Below are positions 17,904-25,741 of a stretch of 64,000 bases of DNA, piece by piece (the stretch's first letter is position 1; each line of letters starts with the position of its first letter). The notes under the pieces are model-generated. The model had not been told where the DNA came from. It saw nothing but the letters and a program-made list of their open reading frames with translations, and made no database searches. The position numbers and the translations under genes were made by a program. Source of the DNA: AP-15 sp963700195 (lineage in GTDB: Bacteria > Pseudomonadota > Alphaproteobacteria > ATCC43930 > CGMCC-115725); contig CAVOWQ010000031.1 in assembly GCA_963700195.1 (NCBI GenBank), forward strand, positions 248,001-312,000. The letters are read 5' to 3'.

Positions 17904-19948
17904 AACAACCGCTATTGGCGCACGACAAGGTGCGGCATGTCGGCGAAGCGGTTGCGGTCATTGTCGCGGAGAGCCGCGACCAGGCCGAAGACGCGGCCGA
18001 GCTCGCGATCCTGGATCTCGAAGAATTGCCTGCGGTCGTCGACCCTGAGGCGGCATTGCGCCCGGACAGCCCGATTGTCCATGACCGCTTTCAGACCAAT
18101 TTGATCGGCGCCTTCTCGGTCGGCAGGGGCGATGCCGACGCCGCTCTTGCAGGCGCCGCGCACCGGCTGCGCCGCCGGTTTTATCACCACCGCTACGCCG
18201 CCGTGCCGATGGAGTGCCGCGGCGTCGTCAGCGCCTATGATCCGCGCACCGACTCGGCGACGATCTGGTCGTCGACCCAGGTGGTTCACTGGGTGCGGCG
18301 CGAGGCCGCTGGGCTATTGGGTCTGCCCGAGGCGCGGGTGCGCTGCATCGCGCTCGACGTTGGCGGCGGGTTTGGCGGCAAGGGGCATGTGTACCCCGAA
18401 GACCTGCTCGTCACTTTCCTCGCGCGCAAGCTCGGCCGGCCGGTGCGCTGGATCGAGGGGCGTTCAGAGCACCTGATGAGCGCGACGCATTCGCGCGACC
18501 AATTGCACGATGTCGAGGTCGGGTTTGACGATGACGGGCACATCCTCGCGATACGCGACGATTACGTTGTCGATTGCGGCGCGTGGAACCCGATCGGGTC
18601 GGGTGTCGCCTACAACACCGCCGTCCACCTGACCGGCCCCTACAAAATCGAGAATTTGGCGGCGTCGGGAAGGATCGTCGTCACCAACAAGGTCCCGAAC
18701 GCCCCATACCGCGGCGCCGGGCGACCGGAGGCCGCGTTCGCGATGGAGCGGACGATCGATCTGGTGGCGCGAACCCTGGGCCTGGAGCCGGCTGAGGTCC
18801 GCCGGCGCAACATGATCCGCGCTGATGAGATGCCATACAGCGTCGGCATCCCTTACCGGGATGGCGAGCCGATCGTCTATGACAGCGGGGATTATCCCGG
18901 CGCGCTGCAAAAGGCGCTGGGCGCGGTCGGCGGGGTCGAGGCGTTTCGCCGGCGTCAGAGCGAGGCGCGGAAGGCGGGCCGCCACCTCGGGCTCGGCATC
19001 GGCTGCTATATCGAGGGGACCGGCGTCGGGCCGTTCGAAAGCGCCTTTGTCCGCATCGACCCGTCGGGAAAAGTCTACGTCTCCTCCGGCGCCTGCCCGC
19101 AGGGCCAGGGCATGGAGACGATCTTCGCGCAGGTGGCTGCCGATCTTTGGAAGGTTCCCCCGGAAGACGTCGTGATAGCCCTCGCCGACACAGCTGCGAT
19201 CGCGATCGGGTTCGGCACGATGGCGAGCCGCAGCACGGTCACACTGTCGGCGGCGATGCACCACGCCAGCGAGCGGCTCCGGGAAAAGGTCTTCGCGATC
19301 GCCGGCAATCTGCTGGAATGCGCTCCGGCCGATCTTGAATTGCGCAATGGTGGGGTGGGCGTTGTTGGGGTGCCCGGCACTACGGTGAGCCTAGCCAGGA
19401 TCGCCCAGGCGGCGCGCCCAGGCTGGGACAACGAACGCCCTCCAGGGGTCGATGCCGGCCTCGAGGAGATTTATTACTGGCAGCCGCAAACGGTCACTTG
19501 GAGCTATGCCGCGCATGTCGCGATCGTCGATGTCGACATCGAGACCGGGCGTGTGGGCATCGAGGACTACGCCGTCGCGCATGATTGCGGCGTCGTCGTC
19601 AACCCGATGCTGGTCGAGGGCCAGATTATGGGCGGCGCCGCTCAGGGACTTGGCGGCATCTTGCTCGAAGGGATCGCCTATGATGCGAACGGGCAGTTGC
19701 TCTCCGGCTCGCTGATGGATTACGCGCTCCCGACCGCCAGCGACATCCCGGCAATGCGGATCCTCCACCAGCACTCGCCCTCGCCGCTCAACCCGCTCGG
19801 CGTCAAGGGGGTCGGCGAAGGCGGCGCCGTCGCCCCGCCGGCCGCCATCGCCAACGCCGTCTGCGACGCCTTGGCCCCGTTCGGCGTCGAGGTGAATGCG
19901 ACGCCGATCAAGCCGGAACGCCTCACAAGTGCAACGCGACCGCGTTGA
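17591..19948 (+). CDS. Xanthine dehydrogenase/CO dehydrogenase-family molybdopterin-binding large subunit
   Basis: A 785-aa molybdenum hydroxylase large subunit. It has the N-terminal domain (LYVGRSLLRREDRRLLRGQG), cofactor-binding loops DVGGGFGGKGHVYPED and GACPQGQGMETIFAQVAAD, and C-terminal GVKGVGEGGAVAPPAAIANA. The active-site loop reads PYRGAGRPEA, the form II (AYRGAGR-like) version, not the AYRCSFR of true CO dehydrogenase, so the substrate is probably an aldehyde or heterocycle. The FAD (CoxM) and [2Fe-2S] (CoxS) subunit genes are absent nearby. GGAGTGAGG lies 8-16 bases before the ATG. Confidence 0.88.
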   Translation: MSDNGPLYVGRSLLRREDRRLLRGQGQFIADLALPRMLHAVLVRSPVAHARIRSIDLSRAAAAPGVVLALNGADLLQLLPPVPEGQISLPRKWTSVIQHKFLNPQQPLLAHDKVRHVGEAVAVIVAESRDQAEDAAELAILDLEELPAVVDPEAALRPDSPIVHDRFQTNLIGAFSVGRGDADAALAGAAHRLRRRFYHHRYAAVPMECRGVVSAYDPRTDSATIWSSTQVVHWVRREAAGLLGLPEARVRCIALDVGGGFGGKGHVYPEDLLVTFLARKLGRPVRWIEGRSEHLMSATHSRDQLHDVEVGFDDDGHILAIRDDYVVDCGAWNPIGSGVAYNTAVHLTGPYKIENLAASGRIVVTNKVPNAPYRGAGRPEAAFAMERTIDLVARTLGLEPAEVRRRNMIRADEMPYSVGIPYRDGEPIVYDSGDYPGALQKALGAVGGVEAFRRRQSEARKAGRHLGLGIGCYIEGTGVGPFESAFVRIDPSGKVYVSSGACPQGQGMETIFAQVAADLWKVPPEDVVIALADTAAIAIGFGTMASRSTVTLSAAMHHASERLREKVFAIAGNLLECAPADLELRNGGVGVVGVPGTTVSLARIAQAARPGWDNERPPGVDAGLEEIYYWQPQTVTWSYAAHVAIVDVDIETGRVGIEDYAVAHDCGVVVNPMLVEGQIMGGAAQGLGGILLEGIAYDANGQLLSGSLMDYALPTASDIPAMRILHQHSPSPLNPLGVKGVGEGGAVAPPAAIANAVCDALAPFGVEVNATPIKPERLTSATRPR

Positions 19949-20660
19949 CGCTGGGAGGCGAGCGCGATACCTCCTGATCGGAGGGGTCGTGCTCGCCACC
20001 GCAGTCGTGTTCGCCGGCTGGAATTTTTTCGGTGGGCGGGGCGAGGTATTGAAACCGGATGGCGGGCCGGTCGTGACCGTCATGGATTTCGGGCAAAACT
20101 TTCCGCTCGATCCGCTCCCCTCGGGCTGGCGGCATCGCAAATTCTGGACGCGTTCGCCGATGTCGATGGCGTTCGCGGTCAAGGACGGGGTGCCGAGCAT
20201 GCGGTTCGAAACGCATGACAGCGCATCGATGCTGTTTCGCCAGGTCGACATCGACCTCGCCGCGTATCCGATCCTGGCATGGCGCTGGTTTATCGAATTG
20301 CCGATCAAGAGCCCCCTCGACGAGCGGACGCGCGAAGGCGACGATCACCCGGCACGGCTGTTTCTGCGGTTCGTCACCGATCGCGGCGAGAAGCGCGCCA
20401 TGGAGGTGATCTGGGGCAATCGGCTGAAACCGGGGGACTACAAATATATCGGCGGCTTCCCGCACTTTGTTGCCGATGCCGGCGACGACCGGGTCGGCCG
20501 CTGGCTCGACGAGCGGATCGACCTCGCCCGGGTCTATGCCGAGATCTGGAAAGATGCCGCGCCGGCACATCTGGTCGATGTCGCCGTGTTCTGCGACAGC
20601 GACGACACGCACACCGCCAGCATCAGCTACTTCGCCTATGTCCGGCTGGAACGGCGATAA
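19896..20660 (+). CDS. DUF3047 domain protein, membrane-anchored
   Basis: Up to 254 aa: a basic N-terminus, one hydrophobic segment (ARYLLIGGVVLATAVVFAGW) acting as signal or anchor, then a DUF3047 domain (LAWRWFIELPIKSPLDER, FLRFVTDRGEKRAMEVIWGN, VAVFCDSDDTHTASISYFAYV). It is probably periplasmic, with a lectin-like beta-sandwich suggested by the family. The function is unknown. The ATG at 19896 would overlap the CoxL-like gene by 53 bases; an in-frame GTG at 19929 is an alternative start. Confidence 0.75.
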   Translation: MRRRSSRNASQVQRDRVDAGRRARYLLIGGVVLATAVVFAGWNFFGGRGEVLKPDGGPVVTVMDFGQNFPLDPLPSGWRHRKFWTRSPMSMAFAVKDGVPSMRFETHDSASMLFRQVDIDLAAYPILAWRWFIELPIKSPLDERTREGDDHPARLFLRFVTDRGEKRAMEVIWGNRLKPGDYKYIGGFPHFVADAGDDRVGRWLDERIDLARVYAEIWKDAAPAHLVDVAVFCDSDDTHTASISYFAYVRLERR

Positions 20661-20663
20661 GCC

Positions 20664-21934
20664 TTGACGACGGCGACTGTTACCGGCCCCGCGACGGCAA
20701 CGAGGACGATCGAGACGCGGCGTTCATGGCTGGTGGCCTGGTCCGCGCTCGGCATCCTCTCCGTTTCTTTCGGCGCACCGCTCATTACCATCGTGGCGCT
20801 GAAGCCGATCGCGGCCGAGTTCGGTGGCGTCCGCTCGGTGCCGGCGCTGGCGTACTCGCTCGCCTGGCTCGGTTCGGCGGTCGGCGGGATCGCGATGGGT
20901 CAGATCGCCGAGCGGGTCGGCGTGCGCTGGACGGTCATGTTCGGGGCGCTGATGATCGCCGCCGGCCTCGTGCTGTCGAGCGTCGGCGAGCGCATTGGTC
21001 CTTTATCTCGGCCACGGGCTGTTGATGGGGCTTCTCGGCAACGCCGGGATCAATGCGCCGCTCTATGTCTATGTGGCCCGCTGGTTCGATCGCCGGCGCG
21101 GGACCGCGCTGGCGCTGATCGCGAGCGGGCAGGCCGCCGCCGGGACGATCTGGGCGCCGCTGTTCGGCCACGCGATCGAATGGTTTCGGCTGGCGCCGCA
21201 CGATGCAGCTCTATGCCGTGTTTGTGGTTGTTGCGATCCTGCCCGCCGCTTTCGTGGTGTTCAGAGCGCTGCCCAAGGCGGCAAGAGCTGGCGGGGGTCT
21301 GCCGGAGCCGGCGGCGGGCGCTCGCGGTCCTTGGCTTGCAGACCGCGCACGGCGCTCGGCCTGCTGTGCCTGGCGAGCTTTCTGTGCTGCGTTCCGATGG
21401 CGATGCCGCAAGGCCATCTGGTCGCCTTTTGCAGCGATGTCGGCATCCCCGTCACACGCGGCAGCGCGATGCTGTCGGTGCTGCTGGCCTGCGCCTTCCT
21501 GGGCCGCCAATTCTGGGGTTTCGTCGCCGACCGGATTCGGCGGATTGCGCACGGTGCTCGCCGGCTCGGCCTGCCAAATCACGGCGATGACCGGCTTTTT
21601 GCTGACCCAGGACGAGGCCGGCCTGTTCGCCGTCTCTGCGGCCTTTGGCCTGGGTTTCAGCGGCATCATCCCGGCCTATGTGCTGGCGATACGCGAGCTG
21701 TTCCCGGCCGCCGAGGCGTCGTGGAGGGTGCCGACCGTGCTGCTGTGCAGCGGCTCGGGCATGGCCGCGGGCGGCTGGCTCGCCGGCGCGATTTATGATT
21801 ACGCGGGGTTCTATGCGGCGGCTTTCGCCGCCGGCATCGTATTCAACCTGGCCAATTTATTGGTCGTCGGGGCGCTGGTGTTCCGCCAAAGCCGCGCTTG
21901 CCCGCAATCAGGGTTCCGTCCAGACTTCGGGTAA
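20664..21934 (+). pseudogene. MFS transporter pseudogene, at least four frameshifts
   Basis: A 12-helix major facilitator reads through all three frames. 20664 onward gives GILSVSFGAPLITIVALKPI to about 20985. The next frame gives VLYLGHGLLMGLLGNAGINA and RRRGTALALIASGQAAAGTI to about 21200. A third gives LYAVFVVVAILPAAFVVFRAL. Then the second frame returns with GLLCLASFLCCVPMAMPQGH to about 21535. The last frame covers LFAVSAAFGLGFSGIIPAYV to the stop at 21934. Shifts fall near 20985, 21200, 21290-21345 and 21540. The sequence is otherwise well conserved, resembling oxalate/formate-antiporter-like MFS. It cannot make a full protein as written. Confidence 0.85.
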
Positions 21935-21949
21935 CGCGAGGAGCCCGCA

Positions 21950-23254
21950 ATGAGCAGCCCGGATCGCCCAAATATCATCTTCATCGTCGTTGACGACTGC
22001 GGTTACGCCGATCTCGGCTGCACCGGGCAGACCGGTTACCGGACGCCGGCGCTCGACCGGCTCGCCGGCGAAGGGGTGCGCTTCACGCAGGCCTACGCCA
22101 ACGCGCCGCTCTGCACCAACACGCGGGTCGCGCTGATCACCGGGCGCTACCAGTACCGCCTCAAGCTCGGCCTCGTCGAGCCGCTGCGCCCCGCCAACCG
22201 CGACGAGCCCGAGATGGGGATCCCGCCCGGCTTCCCGACATTGCCTTCGCTGCTGCGTGCGGCAGGCTATCGCACCGCGCTGATCGGGAAGTGGCACCTC
22301 GGGTTTCTCCCGAAATACGGGCCGCTGAAGATCGGCTACGACGAATTCTTTGGCATCATGGGCGGGTTCACCGGTTACTACACGCATAAGGGCGAGGGCG
22401 GCGAACCCGACCTTTACGAAGGCGAATTGCCGGTCGAGCGGGCAGGCTACGTCACCGACCTGCTGAGCGAGCGGGCCCTCGCTTATGTCGAAGCCGCTGC
22501 CCGGGCACCGAGGCCCTATTTCCTCAGCCTTCACTACAACGCGCCGCACTGGCCGTGGTCGGCCCCCTCGATCGAGGCGGCGGCGCGCGAGCGCGAGGTG
22601 GACCGGGCGGAAATCATGGAGGGCGGCAGCCCGCGCATCTATGGCGAGATGATGCAGATCCTGGATGCCGGGATCGGCCGGGTCATCGACGCGGCGCGGC
22701 AATCCGGCAAAGACACCTTGGTGATCTTCACTAGCGACAATGGCGGCGAGCGGTATTCGAACATCTGGCCCTTTGTCGGCCGCAAATGGGACCTGCTGGA
22801 GGGCGGTCTGCGGGTGCCGCAGATCGTCTGGTGGCCCGGGCAGGTCAAAGCGGGCCAAGTCACCGACCAGGTGTGCATCACGATGGACCTGACCGCGACT
22901 TGCCTTGCGGCGGCCAATGTCGCGCCCGATGCCGGCCATCCGCTGGACGGGAAGGATCTGCTGCCGGTGCTGACCGGAGAGGCCCCGCTTCGCGAGCGCA
23001 CCCTCTATTGGCGGATGGCCAACCGTAGTCAGCGGGCGGTGCGCCGCGGCGACTGGAAATATTTGAAGGTACGGGACAAGGAATACCTGTTCGACGTCGG
23101 CTACGACCCGCGCGAGCGCGGCAACATGGCCCGCAAATGCCCCGATTTGCTGAACGAGCTGCGCGGCCTGTGGGAAGACTGGAACCAGGGAATGCTGCCG
23201 GTTCCCGACAACATGGTTCCGCCATTCTCGAACCTGCAGGAGATGCTCTGGTAG
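21950..23254 (+). CDS. Sulfatase-family hydrolase (arylsulfatase-like)
   Basis: A 434-aa alkaline-phosphatase-fold sulfatase. The metal site is seen in NIIFIVVDDCGYADLG, the second motif in LIGKWHLGF, and the C-terminal metal residues in VIFTSDNGGE. The formylglycine-generating motif is atypical: C55-T-N-T-R where the family has C-x-P-S-R or C-x-A-x-R. Cys and Arg are kept, but the +2 Pro/Ala is Asn, so conversion by formylglycine-generating enzyme may be poor. No signal peptide is evident, so it is probably cytoplasmic. It begins 16 bases after the MFS pseudogene, which may once have supplied a substrate. Confidence 0.85.
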   Translation: MSSPDRPNIIFIVVDDCGYADLGCTGQTGYRTPALDRLAGEGVRFTQAYANAPLCTNTRVALITGRYQYRLKLGLVEPLRPANRDEPEMGIPPGFPTLPSLLRAAGYRTALIGKWHLGFLPKYGPLKIGYDEFFGIMGGFTGYYTHKGEGGEPDLYEGELPVERAGYVTDLLSERALAYVEAAARAPRPYFLSLHYNAPHWPWSAPSIEAAAREREVDRAEIMEGGSPRIYGEMMQILDAGIGRVIDAARQSGKDTLVIFTSDNGGERYSNIWPFVGRKWDLLEGGLRVPQIVWWPGQVKAGQVTDQVCITMDLTATCLAAANVAPDAGHPLDGKDLLPVLTGEAPLRERTLYWRMANRSQRAVRRGDWKYLKVRDKEYLFDVGYDPRERGNMARKCPDLLNELRGLWEDWNQGMLPVPDNMVPPFSNLQEMLW

Positions 23255-23261
23255 CCCACCG

Positions 23262-24437
23262 TCAGCGCGTCACCTCGACGACCAACGCAGCTGCAGCCGC
23301 GGCAACGCGGGTCACGACGTCCGCGTCGACCGCGTGCGGCCAGCGGTCCAGCGGCAGATGGAACCAGGGATTGCTGCCGACCAACGTGACGTAACGTCCG
23401 CCGGCCCGGTGGATGTCACGGGTTTCGCCGCTGGGCACGAGGGTCTTGGGAGCGACGACGTCGGGTGCTCGGCCGGCGCGCGCCAGTTCGGTCTCGGTCA
23501 GCTGGAGCAGATTGTCGCTCGCCGACTGCAACGAGAGCTCGCCGCCGGCGGCGCCGATGTTTGCACCGAAATGTATCCAGGTGGCGCCCCCTTCGGAGAC
23601 CCGGCGTTCCCATCCAGGCCGGCGCGCGATGAAATCGTCGAGACCGAGATGGCCGAGCTCGTGACCGCTGTTTGCCGTGAAGACCACGTCACAGCCGGGC
23701 GGGGCCGCAATCAGCGCGCGCAGTGATTCGAGCCAGCACACGAGGCCGCCGCCCCGCTCGGCGGTCGACTGCCACCACGAGCTGCGCGGCGTCATGACGA
23801 CAACCGGGGGAGAGCCGGGACGGGAGCCAGCGACCCTGACGACCACATTGCGGGCATTCGCTGGAACCCGCCGGCTTTCTGCGACTACTCGCGCGGCTGC
23901 GGCGAGTGCGGCACCGGCGAGCACGGTCTCGCCCGCCTCGCTCGACACATGTATCGCCGGCGCGCCGAAGGGATTTCGGAACTGTTCGGCATTCAGCAGC
24001 CCCGTGCCGGGACGCGCGCCGGTACAGACGATTACCAAAGCGCGATGCGCGGCACCGCGGCGCAGCCTTTCGTATTCTCCGGTATACACCGATCGCGGCG
24101 TCAGCTTGGCCACGAGAATGGCCTCGTCGTGGCCGCTGCGGCTTAGAGTGCCGGTCACGCCGTCGGCGCCGGTAGCGGGAGCGTCGAATGCCGGCACCGC
24201 CGAGATATGTTCGCCATCCAGCTCCAGGTAGCAGGCGACCGGGTCCATTCGATCTAGTTCGAACGCTTCGGTGCCCACCTCGACGCCGAGGCCAGCCGCC
24301 TCATGCTCGAGCCAAATAGCGCCCGCCTCGTCGCCGGCTGTCGCGGTCCGGTGAGCGCCTTGCGAATCCCACGCGCTCAGCCACCCAACCGCGCGGGCTC
24401 TGGCCTCATCATCAATAGAGCTGAGTGACATTCGCAC
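23262..24437 (-). CDS. M28-like metallopeptidase-fold protein
   Basis: A 391-aa protein resembling M28/PA-domain aminopeptidase-like proteins. An N-terminal capping region is followed by a PA-like insert (residues about 95-180), VVVMTPRSSWWQSTAERGGG, VVFTANSGHELGHLGLDDF with a metal-ligand-like His-Glu, and TWIHFGANIGA. Not all five zinc ligands can be identified by eye, so catalysis is uncertain. There is no signal peptide. The ATG at 24437 is close to a second in-frame ATG (MRM). It converges on the sulfatase gene with only 7 bases between stops. Confidence 0.6.
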   Translation of the reverse strand: MRMSLSSIDDEARARAVGWLSAWDSQGAHRTATAGDEAGAIWLEHEAAGLGVEVGTEAFELDRMDPVACYLELDGEHISAVPAFDAPATGADGVTGTLSRSGHDEAILVAKLTPRSVYTGEYERLRRGAAHRALVIVCTGARPGTGLLNAEQFRNPFGAPAIHVSSEAGETVLAGAALAAAARVVAESRRVPANARNVVVRVAGSRPGSPPVVVMTPRSSWWQSTAERGGGLVCWLESLRALIAAPPGCDVVFTANSGHELGHLGLDDFIARRPGWERRVSEGGATWIHFGANIGAAGGELSLQSASDNLLQLTETELARAGRAPDVVAPKTLVPSGETRDIHRAGGRYVTLVGSNPWFHLPLDRWPHAVDADVVTRVAAAAAALVVEVTR

Positions 24438-24559
24438 GCATCCGCTCCGACGGGCACGGTGTTGGTAACAACTACCCTGAAAACGGTCTCGAAGTCTCGA
24501 TCTTGTAGGTCCCCATTCCGTAGCTCACCGTGTTTGCACCAGATCCAACTGGCGCCGGT

Positions 24560-24868
24560 TCAATAGTAGCGCGGGATAGGGCCGTTATGCGGTGTGGCGC
24601 GATCGCCGAGATCAAGCATGATCTCGTCGATGTAGCACCACCCCCAGCCTTCGGGCGGGTCATAGCCTTCAATGATCGGGTGCCGCGTCGTGTGAAAATG
24701 CTTCGTAGCGTGGCGGTTCGGCGAGTCGTCGCAACACCCGACATGGCCGCAGGTCCGGCATAGGCGCAAGTGGACCCAGGGCGAACCAATCTTCAAGCAC
24801 TCCTCGCACCCGGGCGCGCTCGGAGTCACGTCCCGAATGGCGTCGGCATGGGTGCATTCGTTCGACAT
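24560..24868 (-). CDS. UBP-type zinc-finger protein
   Basis: A 102-aa protein that is entirely a ZnF-UBP domain: CTHADAIRDV, CEECLKIGSPWVHLRLC, CRTCGHVGCCDDSPNRHATKH and HTTRHPIIEG supply the Cys/His ligands. Bacterial stand-alone versions are common in actinobacteria and alphaproteobacteria and their role is unknown; the eukaryotic domain binds the C-terminal tail of ubiquitin. The ATG at 24868 begins MSNECTHADAI, the usual family start. Confidence 0.85.
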   Translation of the reverse strand: MSNECTHADAIRDVTPSAPGCEECLKIGSPWVHLRLCRTCGHVGCCDDSPNRHATKHFHTTRHPIIEGYDPPEGWGWCYIDEIMLDLGDRATPHNGPIPRYY

Positions 24869-24948
24869 CAGTCCCTCCAGGTGTTGGCGGCGAGCGCAGC
24901 TCGTGCAATTCGATCGTCACGCCGCAGAGGCAGGATGCACGACCACGC

Positions 24949-25287
24949 TCAGCATCTGCCCGCCGCTGAAGCATCGGTCGAAGCCGGCGAGCAGGGCGGC
25001 GTCCAGCGCATCAGCTCCTCATAGAGCTGGTCGACAATCCGGACATGTGCGGCGAGGTGATCCAACTTGGTGTCAGGCTGGGCACTCGATTGAGCAGTGA
25101 TCGGCCGATGATCGGCGCGCGTAACCTGCGATGGGCCCGTTATTGACTGGGAAGACCCAGTCGCCAGATCGGCGCCGAACGTGCTGATGGAGATGGCGCC
25201 AAGGCCGGCGCCGATCGCCGCCAACGCACATCGTCCGATTATCCTGCGGGCGGGCTTTGCCGGTGAGCGCGCGGCGCGCCGCGACAA
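24949..25287 (-). CDS. Hypothetical small exported protein
   Basis: About 112 codons with a basic N-terminus (SRRAARSPAKPARRIIGRC), one hydrophobic stretch (ALAAIGAGLGAISISTF) and a polar tail ending in Cys. The only in-frame start is TTG at 25287. An ATG at 25300 in another frame (MTVQIVAARRA) could be the true start if a small indel intervenes. No family is recognised. It is the only coding candidate in the 510-base gap between the zinc-finger gene and the kinase. Confidence 0.35.
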   Translation of the reverse strand: MSRRAARSPAKPARRIIGRCALAAIGAGLGAISISTFGADLATGSSQSITGPSQVTRADHRPITAQSSAQPDTKLDHLAAHVRIVDQLYEELMRWTPPCSPASTDASAAGRC

Positions 25288-25378
25288 TCTGTACAGTCAT
25301 GTCGAACCTCTTCGTTTGTCGATGCGAAGAGGATGGTGGGCTTCCGCTACGGCATGATTTCAGTGGGGGAGAAACGTG

Positions 25379-25741
25379 TTACGGCTGTAGTTCGCTGACC
25401 GAAATCTCGGAAACCGTCAAGCAGCGCGCCAAAGCCGACGCGACCTCGGCGGAGATGAGAGGCCGATGCACAACCTCGAAGATGCCGGCGGCCAGCAACG
25501 TCTCCGCTCCGCTCTCGTCGGCCGACGCCGTAGCCAGCAGGATCGGCACATCCGGCACGATCTCGTGCAGTGCGACGGCCAGCTCAAGGGCCGACGCGGC
25601 AGATGCGAGATGGCCCACCAGCACCGCGTCGAACCTTTTCGGTGTCGCTCGGCAGGCCGCTAGCGCAGCGCCGGGCCGCGTGAACCCGACCGGCTCATAA
25701 CCGAGCGCGGCAAGCATTTCCTCGTCGGCGAGAAGTCGCTC
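25379..25741 (-). pseudogene. Receiver domain of the hybrid kinase, separated by a 4-bp duplication
   Basis: Reads ERLLADEEMLAALGYEPVGF to LARCLTVSEISVSELQP in the +1 frame relative to the kinase upstream. The kinase frame carries the receiver's first strand (VLVIDDERA) and then stops at 25695. The junction holds a tandem TCGC-TCGC (25736-25743), so a 4-bp duplication explains the shift. The receiver looks degenerate: the phospho-acceptor position is Gly (AVLVGHL) and the conserved Lys is Arg (VHRPL). Confidence 0.75.
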
